NCBI GenBank assembly: GCA_964541255.1
Contig: CAZIPL010000001.1
Location: 15,525 to 79,524 of the forward strand
DNA: 64,000 bases
DNA from: CAYOSU01 sp964541255
GTDB lineage: Bacteria; Bacillota; Clostridia; Christensenellales; CAMQZB01
Reading direction: 5' to 3'
Shown here: positions 44,527 through 53,557 of the stretch, piece after piece
Numbering within the stretch: position 1 is the first letter of the stretch
Layout of the letters: the number at the start of each line of letters is the position of its first letter
The notes under the pieces: generated by a model
Told to the model about the DNA's origin: nothing
Databases searched by the model: none
Seen by the model: only the letters and a program-made list of their open reading frames with translations
Translations under genes and position numbers: made by a program

Positions 44527-46320
44527 TTATTGGTTGTTTTCGTTATCTTTCTCGGCTTTTCTGTCCGTATGAACGGGGAGAACGAGCGTAAACGTAACGT
44601 TTTCGTCGTCGCTTGTTATGTCAAAGCCGAAGTTGTCATAATAATATCTTAATCTCGCGAATGTGTTTTTAAGACCGACCGATTTCGTGTCAACGTTGAA
44701 GTTGCCGTGATAATACCCCAAAATCATCTGTTTTTTCTCTTCGGAGAAATCGACCTTAGGATTTGTTATCGAGAATTCGAAATGCTCTTCGTCCGTTTTT
44801 TTGACGTTGATTGAAATAGTTCCTTTGCCGATGACGTTTTGAACGCCGTGTACGCAAGCGTTTTCGACAAACGGCTGTAAGCACATTTTGGGGATCTCGC
44901 AAAGATTTGCGTCCTCCGAGATGTTGATTTCGTAATTAAGCTTGTCTTCGAAACGGTATTTTTCGATTGCGAGATACTCTTTTATGAAGTTAAGCTCTTC
45001 GGAAAGGGAGATTACGTCTTCGTTCCATGTGATAGACTGACGCATGATTTTCGAAACGTAAAGTATGATCTTCGCCGTTTCTTTTTCACCCTTAATAATC
45101 GATTTAAGCCTTATTGCGTTAAGTACGTTGAATAGGTAATGGGGGTTGATTTGCGAAAGCAAGGAATTAAGCTCCGACTGCTTGCGGCGGATCTCCGCCT
45201 GATTCTTCTCCATTTCGAGGTCGTAACTTTCCTTGATGAGCGCATGGATTTTTTGAGACATCTCTTCCATAGTCTCTTCGACTATCGCAAGCTCGTTGCT
45301 CGGCTTTTTCTTATGCTTTTTCGGCTTGTCGTCCTTGTTGTCGTTGTTTATGTATTCGTTGATGTCGATTGCCGAAACTATGCTTTCGATCTTCTTGATG
45401 TAGTTTCTTTGCATGTATTGCATGAAAAGAAGTGATGCAAACAGCGTTACCAAAAGGGGAAGGATTGTCGAAAGAATAATGTCTTTCGTCAAAAAGTCCA
45501 TCTTTTTCATAACGACGATGAATCGAATCGTTCCGTAATAATCAATGTTTTGCGAAAAAACGAGCGAAAGATCGTCGCCTATTTTGTCGCTTTCTAAAAG
45601 CGCGTAGTCTTTAACGGAAAGAGAGGGCGTATAGCCGTTATTCCAAGTATAAATCGGCGTCGAAGTGTCGCCGAAAAGATATGCCGTGCAAGGTATTTCG
45701 GTTTCTAAAAGCGCGGAATCGATGCTTTCGATGTCGATGTCGATTTTGATGATATGATCATATGTCGCCATACCGCTGTAATCGAGCTTTCTGATTATCG
45801 AGGCGTAGCGCGTTTCTTCGTCGAAGAAAACGAAAACGTCCTTGCCCGCTTCCTGATATGCCTTATACCAATTCGCGTCGATGACTTTGTTGGAATCTAT
45901 TCTCGAAAGGCAGTCCGTCGAACCGTAAACCGTCGGGTTAGTGGTATAAATTATCGGCGTTTTGATGTCGGAAGTTCTGCTTTGCGCGGCGTAAAAGTCG
46001 ATAAGCTTTTTGACGTCGTAATAAGAATACTTGTCATAAAAGTCCGTCGCGTCGGTGAACTTTTCGTTCAAGAAACGGTTGATGTCGTAATCGTTATAAA
46101 TAACCGAAGCAAAATCGAACGCAAAATCGAAGTTCGAATAAAGCGTTTCGGGAATGTCTGCTACCATATAACGACGAGTCGTCGTATATTCCTGTTGCTT
46201 GCTGTTATATTGAGCCGTTGCCAAAATAAGACTTAGTAGGAGAATGGGCAAAAGAACGAACACAACGAACGTTATGACGAATCTTTTTCTAAGCGGCATG
46301 TTGTCTCTTATCGAAGCCAT
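44527..46320 (-). CDS. YesM-type sensor histidine kinase
   Basis: A 597-residue membrane sensor. Helix 1 (about 15-33), an extracytoplasmic sensing region of about 230 residues, and helix 2 (about 270-295) are followed by a Lys-rich HAMP-like linker. The His_kinase domain has the phospho-acceptor in QINPHYLFNVLNAIRL, and the ATPase domain has LCLQPFVENACVHGV. It probably senses an external sugar or peptide and phosphorylates the adjacent YesN-type regulator. AGGAG precedes the ATG. Confidence 0.93.
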   Translation of the reverse strand: MASIRDNMPLRKRFVITFVVFVLLPILLLSLILATAQYNSKQQEYTTTRRYMVADIPETLYSNFDFAFDFASVIYNDYDINRFLNEKFTDATDFYDKYSYYDVKKLIDFYAAQSRTSDIKTPIIYTTNPTVYGSTDCLSRIDSNKVIDANWYKAYQEAGKDVFVFFDEETRYASIIRKLDYSGMATYDHIIKIDIDIESIDSALLETEIPCTAYLFGDTSTPIYTWNNGYTPSLSVKDYALLESDKIGDDLSLVFSQNIDYYGTIRFIVVMKKMDFLTKDIILSTILPLLVTLFASLLFMQYMQRNYIKKIESIVSAIDINEYINNDNKDDKPKKHKKKPSNELAIVEETMEEMSQKIHALIKESYDLEMEKNQAEIRRKQSELNSLLSQINPHYLFNVLNAIRLKSIIKGEKETAKIILYVSKIMRQSITWNEDVISLSEELNFIKEYLAIEKYRFEDKLNYEINISEDANLCEIPKMCLQPFVENACVHGVQNVIGKGTISINVKKTDEEHFEFSITNPKVDFSEEKKQMILGYYHGNFNVDTKSVGLKNTFARLRYYYDNFGFDITSDDENVTFTLVLPVHTDRKAEKDNENNQ

Positions 46321-46353
46321 TAAAAATCTCCTAAAACAATATATAGCAAATAC

Positions 46354-46382
46354 ATTTTAACATTATTTTTCCGTTTTGTAAA
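46354..46382 (-). promoter_or_regulatory. Promoter of yesMN
   Basis: On the minus strand, TTTACA (46382-46377), a 17 bp spacer and TAAAAT (46359-46354), with AGGAG (about 46332-46328) next. Confidence 0.7.
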
Positions 46383-46417
46383 CACATTTTCAAACGATAA
46401 TTTCTATTGTAGTAAGT

Positions 46418-46492
46418 ATGTTTTCGAGCTATAACGATGCAGTAAACAAAAAAGACGTCAACGAGGTACTTTTTAAGGCTGTCAACGGATAA
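46418..46492 (+). other. Short open frame, possible gene remnant
   Basis: A 24-codon frame (MFSSYNDAVNKKDVNEVLFK...) in the gap between yesM and comEC. Its codon use looks like that of real genes, but there is no ribosome site. It resembles the tail of a longer protein, so it may be a decayed gene. I cannot name it. Confidence 0.2.
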
Positions 46493-46561
46493 GAAAGTTA
46501 ATTCGATTACGATTACGGTTTTGTTATTTTATATATTAACAAATAAAAACAAATCTTCGTA

Positions 46562-46590
46562 TTGACATCGATAAGGCTTTCATATAAAAT
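46562..46590 (+). promoter_or_regulatory. Promoter of comEC
   Basis: TTGACA (46562-46567), a 17 bp spacer and TAAAAT (46585-46590); the ATG at 46633 has AAAAGGTG upstream. Confidence 0.8.
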
Positions 46591-46632
46591 TATGTTGAAA
46601 GAATAAAAAAACGAAAGAAAAGGTGCGCAAAA

Positions 46633-48111
46633 ATGTTGAAAAATGACAAGAGTTTCTCGATAAAAGACGTCTTTAACGTAAGACCTCTTGTCGTTGCGGC
46701 GATTTGCCAGATAGCAGGCATAATAACGATGAAAAACGAGTGTCATATATTTGCCGCTATTGTTTTTGTGCTGTTATTCGTTTTCACGTTTGCGATTTTC
46801 AAAAACGATAAAGAAAAGAGACTTCTATTCGGAATAATGACCGCATTTTTCGCAATAGGATTTATTTCGGCTTTGATTTTAAGTCTAAGGTATGAAGCGG
46901 GTGAAGAAACTCTCGACGGATTGTTTACGGGACACGTAGCGAAAATCGAATATAACGGCTACGTATATTGCAAAAACGTATTTTTAGACGGGGAATATGT
47001 CGGAAACATCGTTTTCAAAACCTACGATTATGTCAACGTCGGAGAAGATATATCCTTTGTTTGCGAAGCGAAAAAGCGCGATATTTTCGGATATTACGGC
47101 GTGTCCTCGAAAATGTTGCAATTCTTTGCAAAATATGAAGCAACGGGAGTAGAGGTAATAGAGGTTTTCGATTATTCTCCCGCCTTTGACGAAAAGGTCA
47201 GAATCTTTTTCAAAAACGAGCTTTTCAAGAATATGTCTTATGACGGAGCGGCGTTATCTTTTGCAATGACCTTTGGCGATACTTCCTATCTTGACGAAGA
47301 CCTTCTCGATATTATGCGTACTACGGGAGTAGCCCATATCTTTGCCGTGTCGGGACTCCACGTCGGAGTTTTATATTCGATTTTTAACAGACTTATCAAG
47401 AACAACTATCGTTACTTCCGCCTTGTCGCAGTTCCGATAGTGCTTTTCGGATACGCGTATATTTGCGGCAATTCGCCGTCGTCGCTAAGGGCCGCGACGA
47501 TGTTCACCGTTATGAATATCGCAAGCTGCTTCTTTTTGCCGAGTGACAGCATAAATTCCGTCGCGATAGCGGCTATCGTTGTTTTTCTCATATCGCCCTT
47601 TTCGGTATATTCCGAGGGCTGTACGCTGTCGTTTGCGGTAGTTCTTTCTCTTATTGTTTTCAAAAACTTCTTCAAGGATTTATTCAAGATTAAAAGCGAA
47701 AACAACTTCTTGTCAACGATTAACACCGCTGTTGTCGCAAGCATAGGCTCGCTACCGTTGATGTCTCATTATTTCGAAAGCTTTTCGCTTGTTGCAGTTC
47801 CGATAAACGTAATAATCGTGCCTCTTGTCGGGTTTATCTATACCTTGACCTTTTTCCTCGTTCCGATAGGCGGAGTTCTTAACGTAAATCTTCTTCGGGT
47901 GTCGGATTTATTGCTGTATTTCGTAGAGTTTATTTGCGCGCTCTTTTATCGCTTCGGGATAGTAGTCAATGTTAAGATGAGTACGTTTTCCGTCGCGGTA
48001 TATTATCTTATAATGCTCTTTTTGTCGGAATACTGTTTTCTGCACAAGAAGAAAAAAGCCGCGATAATACTTTGCCTTTTTGTCGCTTTAACAGTTTCTT
48101 TTTACGTCTAA
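46633..48111 (+). CDS. comEC: ComEC/Rec2-family DNA uptake channel without metallo-beta-lactamase domain
   Basis: A 492-residue polytopic membrane protein. N-terminal helices and an OB-fold-like soluble region (about 85-190) are followed by the competence domain with the signature AHIFAVSGLHVGVLYSIF and the later PSSLRAATMFTVMN. It forms the inner-membrane channel for single-stranded DNA in transformation. Full-length ComEC proteins have about 750 residues with a C-terminal metallo-beta-lactamase domain. This one stops after the last membrane helix (LHKKKKAAIILCLFVALTV). A separate protein of that domain type is encoded at 55.0-56.1 kb. Confidence 0.92.
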   Translation: MLKNDKSFSIKDVFNVRPLVVAAICQIAGIITMKNECHIFAAIVFVLLFVFTFAIFKNDKEKRLLFGIMTAFFAIGFISALILSLRYEAGEETLDGLFTGHVAKIEYNGYVYCKNVFLDGEYVGNIVFKTYDYVNVGEDISFVCEAKKRDIFGYYGVSSKMLQFFAKYEATGVEVIEVFDYSPAFDEKVRIFFKNELFKNMSYDGAALSFAMTFGDTSYLDEDLLDIMRTTGVAHIFAVSGLHVGVLYSIFNRLIKNNYRYFRLVAVPIVLFGYAYICGNSPSSLRAATMFTVMNIASCFFLPSDSINSVAIAAIVVFLISPFSVYSEGCTLSFAVVLSLIVFKNFFKDLFKIKSENNFLSTINTAVVASIGSLPLMSHYFESFSLVAVPINVIIVPLVGFIYTLTFFLVPIGGVLNVNLLRVSDLLLYFVEFICALFYRFGIVVNVKMSTFSVAVYYLIMLFLSEYCFLHKKKKAAIILCLFVALTVSFYV

Positions 48112-48215
48112 TGCTTTTTCGATAAAAAACGAAGAGATTTTTCTTGCCTAAAAAAAGAAAAACCGCGGCAATTATGTTAAAGCAATGAGTTTTTCCGTTC
48201 GATAATAAAAAATTA

Positions 48216-48244
48216 TTGCAAAAACCTTGAAAGAATGATATACT
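48216..48244 (+). promoter_or_regulatory. Promoter of holA; likely leaderless mRNA
   Basis: TTGCAA (48216-48221), a 17 bp spacer and TATACT (48239-48244). The ATG at 48252 is seven bases after the -10 box, so transcription should begin at or one base before it. Confidence 0.78.
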
Positions 48245-48251
48245 TTATGAT

Positions 48252-49271
48252 ATGAAAAGCGCTGAATTTATCAAGAAAATAACAAGCTCCGATCTTCCGC
48301 CGTGCATATTGCTTCTCGGCGAAGATTTATATTTTGTTGACGGCGCGTTAAAAAAAATAAAATCCGTTTCGGGCTTAGTCGACGAAACGCTCGATTTTTC
48401 GAAATACGACGAAGAAAATATCGACGGATTCTTGCAATCTCTCGATATGTTCCCGTTTTTATCCCAAAAAAGAGTCTCGGTTCTTTCTGTAGAAAAAATC
48501 GAGCAAAAAAAGAAAACGTCGGATGAAAAGAGGCTTTCGGAGGACGATCCCGAAGCGTTCAAGAATAAGCAGCACGAAAAGATGCTGAAATCTCTCAAAA
48601 AATATGCCGAATCGCCGAATTTATCTACCGTGGCGGTTGTTTGTATCAAGGGCGGAATAACGGGTATCGACGGATTTGAGACGGTCGATTGCGGCAAAGA
48701 AAGCTTGCAAAACATAGTCAAATGGATTGTTCTTTCGCTCAAAAAGAAAGGCTTGACAATTTCCGATAAGCTTGCGGAAACCGTTGCCACAAGATGCAAC
48801 CTCGATATGAAAAGCGTAAAAAACTGCACGGACATTTTGGCGGCATATAAGGGAAGCGGCGAGCTTACTCAAGAGAATATAGATAATCTTGTCGCAGACG
48901 AAGCCGAAGCTCAGGTTTTCGACCTTGTCAATGCGATAGTAGATAAAAACACCCAAAAAGCCTTTTCGCTTATCGAAAAAATCAAAGCTCAAAAGATTGC
49001 CGGAACTGCTTTTGCCGCGATGCTATATAACAACTATCGCAGAATGTTCTTATCGTGCGTATCGACCTCGTCAGACGACGAGCTTGCAAAGGAGCTTAAC
49101 GTAAAGCCTTACGCGATAAAGAAAGCGAGGGAACTCGGGAAGAAATATTCGCCGAGGCGCTTGAAAGATGCCATGGAATATTTGGCAGGCGTCGATGCGA
49201 AAATAAAAAACGGAAAGATAGCAGATGCGGATACGATAGAGAACTGCGTTTTCCACTTAGCGAACATATAG
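48252..49271 (+). CDS. holA: DNA polymerase III subunit delta
   Basis: A 339-residue clamp-loader subunit. Family features: N-terminal PPCILLLGEDLYFVDGALKKI, DMFPFLSQKRVSVLSV, a Lys/Glu-rich insertion near 75-120, CTDILAAYKGSGELTQENIDNLV in the lid region, and the C-terminal collar with IAGTAFAAMLYNNYRRMF. No ribosome site precedes the ATG; its promoter is immediately adjacent. The next gene starts 11 bp downstream. Confidence 0.9.
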   Translation: MKSAEFIKKITSSDLPPCILLLGEDLYFVDGALKKIKSVSGLVDETLDFSKYDEENIDGFLQSLDMFPFLSQKRVSVLSVEKIEQKKKTSDEKRLSEDDPEAFKNKQHEKMLKSLKKYAESPNLSTVAVVCIKGGITGIDGFETVDCGKESLQNIVKWIVLSLKKKGLTISDKLAETVATRCNLDMKSVKNCTDILAAYKGSGELTQENIDNLVADEAEAQVFDLVNAIVDKNTQKAFSLIEKIKAQKIAGTAFAAMLYNNYRRMFLSCVSTSSDDELAKELNVKPYAIKKARELGKKYSPRRLKDAMEYLAGVDAKIKNGKIADADTIENCVFHLANI

Positions 49272-49282
49272 GGAAATAACTT

Positions 49283-49867
49283 ATGCAAATGCCTACAAGA
49301 AAAGATAACAACGTAATAACGCCTTTTTCCGAAAACAAGTCGGTTTGGGTGAATATTTTATATGTAATCAGCTTTTTCGCTCTCAATTGGTATTCCTCAA
49401 GGGGACAATTGGAGCTTACGGAATATATGGCAGCCGAATTCGGATACACCTTTTCTATGTCAACGGGGATGGGCGGCTATATAATGACGCTTATAATAAG
49501 CGGCTTGATGTCGTGCCTTGTTGCCGAAGTCATGATGAAGCTTTATTATTTCTTCGCGTATAGATATATGCGCGGACTTATGCCCTTTTCGGTGATCGAG
49601 TTCAAACGCAATTTCCGTCCGTTTTTGATAATAAGAAACCTCATTGTCGGAATACTTTCACTTTTGTGTCTGACGGAAAACGGATATTTTATCATATTCG
49701 GACTTAATCTATTCGAAATGCTCGCCACGATGATAGTGATTTTCCCGTTCTATTTCTTCATGAAAAAACACTATATCAAAGAGGGCTACGGCGGAAGAGT
49801 GCTGGTGTCTTTTGCGATACCGTTCGTGCTTTTCAATTTGATAACGTATATATCGCTTTTGGCGTAA
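49283..49867 (+). CDS. Polytopic membrane protein, unknown function
   Basis: A 194-residue protein with four or five helices (near 24-42, 60-85, 112-130, 135-157 and 170-192) and a short hydrophilic N-terminus. It lies between holA (11 bp) and the M28 peptidase gene (11 bp), so it is probably co-transcribed with both. I recognise no family motif. Confidence 0.7.
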   Translation: MQMPTRKDNNVITPFSENKSVWVNILYVISFFALNWYSSRGQLELTEYMAAEFGYTFSMSTGMGGYIMTLIISGLMSCLVAEVMMKLYYFFAYRYMRGLMPFSVIEFKRNFRPFLIIRNLIVGILSLLCLTENGYFIIFGLNLFEMLATMIVIFPFYFFMKKHYIKEGYGGRVLVSFAIPFVLFNLITYISLLA

Positions 49868-49878
49868 GGAGGATGAAT

Positions 49879-51186
49879 ATGAAGAAAATCATTTGTTTGA
49901 TATTATCTGTCGGCATTCTTTTTACGGCAATGTTACCGATTAATACCGCTTATGCCGAAGAAGTCCCCACGTTAATCGCACCGCAGCAAAACGCTCTTTA
50001 CGAAAAAACCGACAGCGGCGAATATGTCTTTGACGGCGATTTCATAGTAAGCTTTTGGAAAGATCTCGAAGCATTATATTTCGATAGAACGGACGGCACC
50101 GACGGCGAAAAAGCGGCGGCGGAATATCTTGCTTCTATTTTGGAATCTTTGGGATTCGACGGCAAGAACGGAAGCTATCTGCAGAGCTTTTCGGTATATA
50201 GCGAAGACAGCATAGACAGCGGTTACCTTATGCATTCGCAAAATGTCGTAGGCGTCAAAAAAGCGTCTTTTGAGACAAAGGATACCGTCGTTATAGGCGC
50301 GCATTATGACAACGCTTTCGGGCTATCGAACAGCTTGTCGCACGGCTCTTACGATAACGGAAGCGGCGTTTCGTGCCTTGTCGCGATTGCTTATGCGATA
50401 GCAAACGAAGAGCTTCCGTATAACGTCGAGATAGTATTTTTCGGCATGGAGGAAATGGGTATGCTCGGAAGCGACGCATATGTTTCCGCTATGACGGAGG
50501 ATGAAGTTGACAGCGTTTTGATGATGATAAATCTCGACTCCGTTTCATGCGGCGATTATCTATACGTATTCACCGACGAAGTAAAAAGAACTCATGAGAC
50601 GATGTTTTTCGAATCTGCCGAAAAGCTCGGGACAAATCTAACCGAAATGCCGTGGGATAAAAAATCAAACGGATACTTCAGAGTTGTAGACGAAAAGCCC
50701 TTTGTCCACATAGGTATTCAGTCCGACAACGCCGTATTCATGGCAAAAGGTATTCCGACGACTGCGTTTTTGGGATATAACCTTTCGTCGAGCGCGAATA
50801 TCAACGGCGAGGAGAGCGAGGGCAGAGTTGATATCATGCACACCGTCAACGACAACGTGTCGTCGATTTTGGATATATACGGAGAAAGCTTTGTCAAAGA
50901 GCGTTTCGAAACGGTTACGAGCGTCGTTATGACAACTCTTGCAAGAGCTGATTTTGCCGAGAATGCTCGCTATTCGAAAGAGAATCCTACGACGGCAAGT
51001 TTTGTTTATTCGACGTGGTTCTTTATGGTTGTCGTAATCGTAGTTTTCGCGGCTTTCGCGGTTTTGGTTTATGTCATAGCCAAAAAGGATTGGGGAAAGC
51101 TTCCGACAATCAAAATAATCATAAAAGAAAGGGCAAAAGAGGTTAATACCTTCGAAGAAAACGACGACGGAGACGTTTTCGACTAA
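49879..51186 (+). CDS. M28-family metallopeptidase, exported and membrane-anchored
   Basis: 435 residues from the ATG at 49879. AAGGAGG touches the upstream ATG at 49873, which would leave only one base of spacing, so the second is preferred. A signal peptide (MKKIICLILSVGILFTAMLP, cleaved near AYA) is followed by the M28 domain: GAHYDN (His/Asp), YDNGSGVSCL (bridging Asp), FGMEEMGMLGS (catalytic and metal Glu) and NLDSVS (Asp). The last zinc ligand, usually His in SDHxxF, appears as Asn (IQSDNAVFMAKGIP). A C-terminal helix (about 373-395) and an acidic tail anchor it. Probably an aminopeptidase-like enzyme outside the membrane, if active. Confidence 0.88.
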   Translation: MKKIICLILSVGILFTAMLPINTAYAEEVPTLIAPQQNALYEKTDSGEYVFDGDFIVSFWKDLEALYFDRTDGTDGEKAAAEYLASILESLGFDGKNGSYLQSFSVYSEDSIDSGYLMHSQNVVGVKKASFETKDTVVIGAHYDNAFGLSNSLSHGSYDNGSGVSCLVAIAYAIANEELPYNVEIVFFGMEEMGMLGSDAYVSAMTEDEVDSVLMMINLDSVSCGDYLYVFTDEVKRTHETMFFESAEKLGTNLTEMPWDKKSNGYFRVVDEKPFVHIGIQSDNAVFMAKGIPTTAFLGYNLSSSANINGEESEGRVDIMHTVNDNVSSILDIYGESFVKERFETVTSVVMTTLARADFAENARYSKENPTTASFVYSTWFFMVVVIVVFAAFAVLVYVIAKKDWGKLPTIKIIIKERAKEVNTFEENDDGDVFD

Positions 51187-51278
51187 AAAATCTATAATAT
51201 TTAGAGTATTTGCTTTGAAATTTGCGATATTTGTATTAGAATAAATTTACGGAAAAGTATTTTCAAGGGTTAAAGGTT

Positions 51279-52085
51279 ATGAATTTATCGGAGAGATTTT
51301 TGGCATTATTGAGCAGTTTCGACGTTTTGTCGGCGATAGATATAATACTTATCACCGCTTTTTATTCCTATGTTTTCATCATAGCGAAAAAGTATAATAG
51401 CAGATTCTATATGGTTCTGACCGTCGGACTTATTGTCGTCGCGCTTCTTGCTTCGATGTTCGATCTTTCCGCGACAAAACACATATCGAGTGCGATTTTG
51501 GCGCTTTATCCTTTGATGTGCTTCATTCTTTTCAGAACGGAAATCAGACGCGAAATATGGAAAAAATCGGCGAAATCCTCTGTCGGCGAATCTTCCGTAA
51601 CGACCTTTTCGGGGTCTGAAGAGGAGATACACGAATGTATCGGCGTAATTATCAAAGCTTGCCAAAGCATGAGTAAGAGAAACGTAGGAGCTTTGATTGC
51701 CGTCATCCCGTCGCAAATTCCTCAGCAGATAGCCGATACGGGAACGCTTCTCAACAGCGATATATCGACTGAAATAATAGAGAACATCTTCACGCCTAAC
51801 ACCCCGCTTCACGACGGAGCGATGCTTATATCGGGCAACAAAATCGTTGCCGCGGGTTGTGTTCTTCCTTTGACGCAAGACGCTTCTGTTCCGAAAGATC
51901 TCGGAACGAGACACCGCGCAGGAATCGGCATAACGGAAATAACGGACGTTCTTTCGATAATCGTTTCGGAGGAAACGGGCGTAATATCGTTGGTTCGCCG
52001 CGGCGTGATGAGAAGATACGCCTCTGCCGAAATGATGACGCAGGCGCTCGAAGAAATCTATGGTATAAGGAGTCTTAATCTATGA
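51279..52085 (+). CDS. cdaA: Diadenylate cyclase CdaA
   Basis: A 268-residue membrane-bound enzyme that makes cyclic di-AMP from two ATP. Three N-terminal helices (about 17-90) are followed by the DAC domain with PLHDGAMLISGNKIVAAGCVL (DGA motif) and LGTRHRAGIGITE (RHR motif). In most Firmicutes the next gene is cdaR, followed by glmM. Here the stop codon overlaps (ATGA) the start of a 31-codon frame resembling only the first membrane segment of CdaR, and then a DUF1015 gene follows. Confidence 0.95.
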   Translation: MNLSERFLALLSSFDVLSAIDIILITAFYSYVFIIAKKYNSRFYMVLTVGLIVVALLASMFDLSATKHISSAILALYPLMCFILFRTEIRREIWKKSAKSSVGESSVTTFSGSEEEIHECIGVIIKACQSMSKRNVGALIAVIPSQIPQQIADTGTLLNSDISTEIIENIFTPNTPLHDGAMLISGNKIVAAGCVLPLTQDASVPKDLGTRHRAGIGITEITDVLSIIVSEETGVISLVRRGVMRRYASAEMMTQALEEIYGIRSLNL

Positions 52086-52177
52086 AAAACTTTTTCAAAA
52101 CAATAATCAATAATTGGCATGTAATACTCCTTGCTCTTGTTTGTGCGATTTTGACATATATCGCTATTCTTCTTTGA
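52082..52177 (+). CDS. 31-residue single-helix membrane microprotein (CdaR N-terminus-like)
   Basis: The frame reads MKNFFKTIINNWHVILLALV then CAILTYIAILL. It starts inside the cdaA stop codon (ATGA overlap) with TAAGGAG ten bases upstream, so translation is coupled to CdaA. The pattern of a short basic N-terminus plus one membrane helix matches the start of CdaR/YbbR proteins, the normal regulators of CdaA, but no YbbR domains follow in any frame. It is either a truncated cdaR or a functional small partner of CdaA. Confidence 0.65.
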   Translation: MKNFFKTIINNWHVILLALVCAILTYIAILL

Positions 52178-52357
52178 TAGAATTTCAAGGTTTGAATTAT
52201 TTGAAGTCGCTTTTTGAAAAACCTTGACCGCTTTCAAATAAAGTTGTTGAGTAGTAACAAGAAAGCTGTTTGATGTTTTTTTAGATTGATTAAAGGCTAA
52301 ATTCAATTGTTTCGACTCTTCAACGGATAAGCTTAATAATAGTGTTTTTGGTATTTT

Positions 52358-53542
52358 ATGAAAAATCACCCGACATGCATGCCTTCGGAAATATTGATCC
52401 CCGAAGGCATTGATTTAACAAAATGGTCGTGTATAGCTTGCGATCAACATACGAAAGAGAAAGAGTATTTCGAAAAACTCGAAAGCTTTGTGGGAGATGC
52501 GGAAAGCTCGTATCGATTGGTTTTTCCCGAGATTTTTCTCGGGGACGACGACGAAAAGCGCATAGAAAGCATCAACCGCACGATGGAAGAATATTTGCAA
52601 AAAGGACTCTTCAAAACTTTCGACGGCTATATTCTTACGATAAGAAAAACTTCGTCGGGCGATAGGCGAGTAGGCGTCTTATTGGCGATTGATCTTGACG
52701 ATTATTCTTTCGAAAAAGGTGAAGAGGCTCTTATTCGTTCGACGGAAGAAACGGTCAAGGAGAGAATTCCCGCAAGAGTAAATATAAGAAAAAACGCCCC
52801 TTTAGAGCTTCCTCATGTCATGCTTTTGGCTGACGACGAAAAGTGCGATGTAATCGAACGCTTGGATGAGAACAAGGAACGCTTCGAAAAAATATACGAT
52901 TTCGAGCTTTCTATGGGCGGCGGAAACGTTGAGGGATATTATATTCCGAAAAGCGAAAACGTCGCTGAAGCGTTTATGAAAACGCAAAAAGGCGGAATAC
53001 TTTTTGCTGTAGGAGACGGCAATCATTCTCTTGCGGCGGCAAAAACCGTTTGGGAAAACAAAAAGGCAATGGGAGAAACTGACAGCAATGCAAGATACGC
53101 TCTTGTAGAGGTCGTGAATATTTATTCTCCCGCAATTGAGTTTAAGCCGATTCACAGGTTGCTTTCTTTTGTCGATTCGCATAAACTTATAGAAAGACTG
53201 AAAAACAGCCTTGAAGGAAACGGCAAACTTCTAGTTTTCGGAGAATTCGGAGAAATCGAACTAAACTGTCCTGAAAACGCTGTGGAGTGCTATAAAGAAG
53301 TTCAATGTGAGATAGATAAATATTTGTCTGAAAATAGTGGCGAAGTCGATTATATCCACGGCGACGATGTTTTGAAAGATTTATCAAAAGAGAAAAACCG
53401 CGTCGGAATAATAATGCCGACATTAAAAAAGAGTGAGATTTTCTCGTCGGTAGAAAAATACGGTTCGCTTCCGCGAAAGACCTTTTCTATGGGTGAAGCG
53501 GACGACAAAAGGTTTTATTTGGAACTTAGAAAAATTGTTTAG
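52358..53542 (+). CDS. DUF1015-family protein (possible serine kinase-like)
   Basis: A 394-residue cytoplasmic protein. Family phrases: the N-terminal PEGIDLTKWSCIACDQHTK and the signature FAVGDGNHSLAAAKTVWE. Some DUF1015 relatives have been described as free-serine kinases (SerK); whether this one has that activity is unknown. It is followed after 15 bp by aspartate kinase, so the two are probably co-transcribed and may belong to the same amino-acid branch. No clear promoter was found in the 180 bp upstream. Confidence 0.85.
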   Translation: MKNHPTCMPSEILIPEGIDLTKWSCIACDQHTKEKEYFEKLESFVGDAESSYRLVFPEIFLGDDDEKRIESINRTMEEYLQKGLFKTFDGYILTIRKTSSGDRRVGVLLAIDLDDYSFEKGEEALIRSTEETVKERIPARVNIRKNAPLELPHVMLLADDEKCDVIERLDENKERFEKIYDFELSMGGGNVEGYYIPKSENVAEAFMKTQKGGILFAVGDGNHSLAAAKTVWENKKAMGETDSNARYALVEVVNIYSPAIEFKPIHRLLSFVDSHKLIERLKNSLEGNGKLLVFGEFGEIELNCPENAVECYKEVQCEIDKYLSENSGEVDYIHGDDVLKDLSKEKNRVGIIMPTLKKSEIFSSVEKYGSLPRKTFSMGEADDKRFYLELRKIV

Positions 53543-53557
53543 AAAGGAAATATAAAA

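Noticed and set aside
43009..46320. YesMN as part of a local sugar ABC transporter locus
   Set aside because: No permease, binding protein or glycosidase gene is within the window on either side; the pair is an orphan here.
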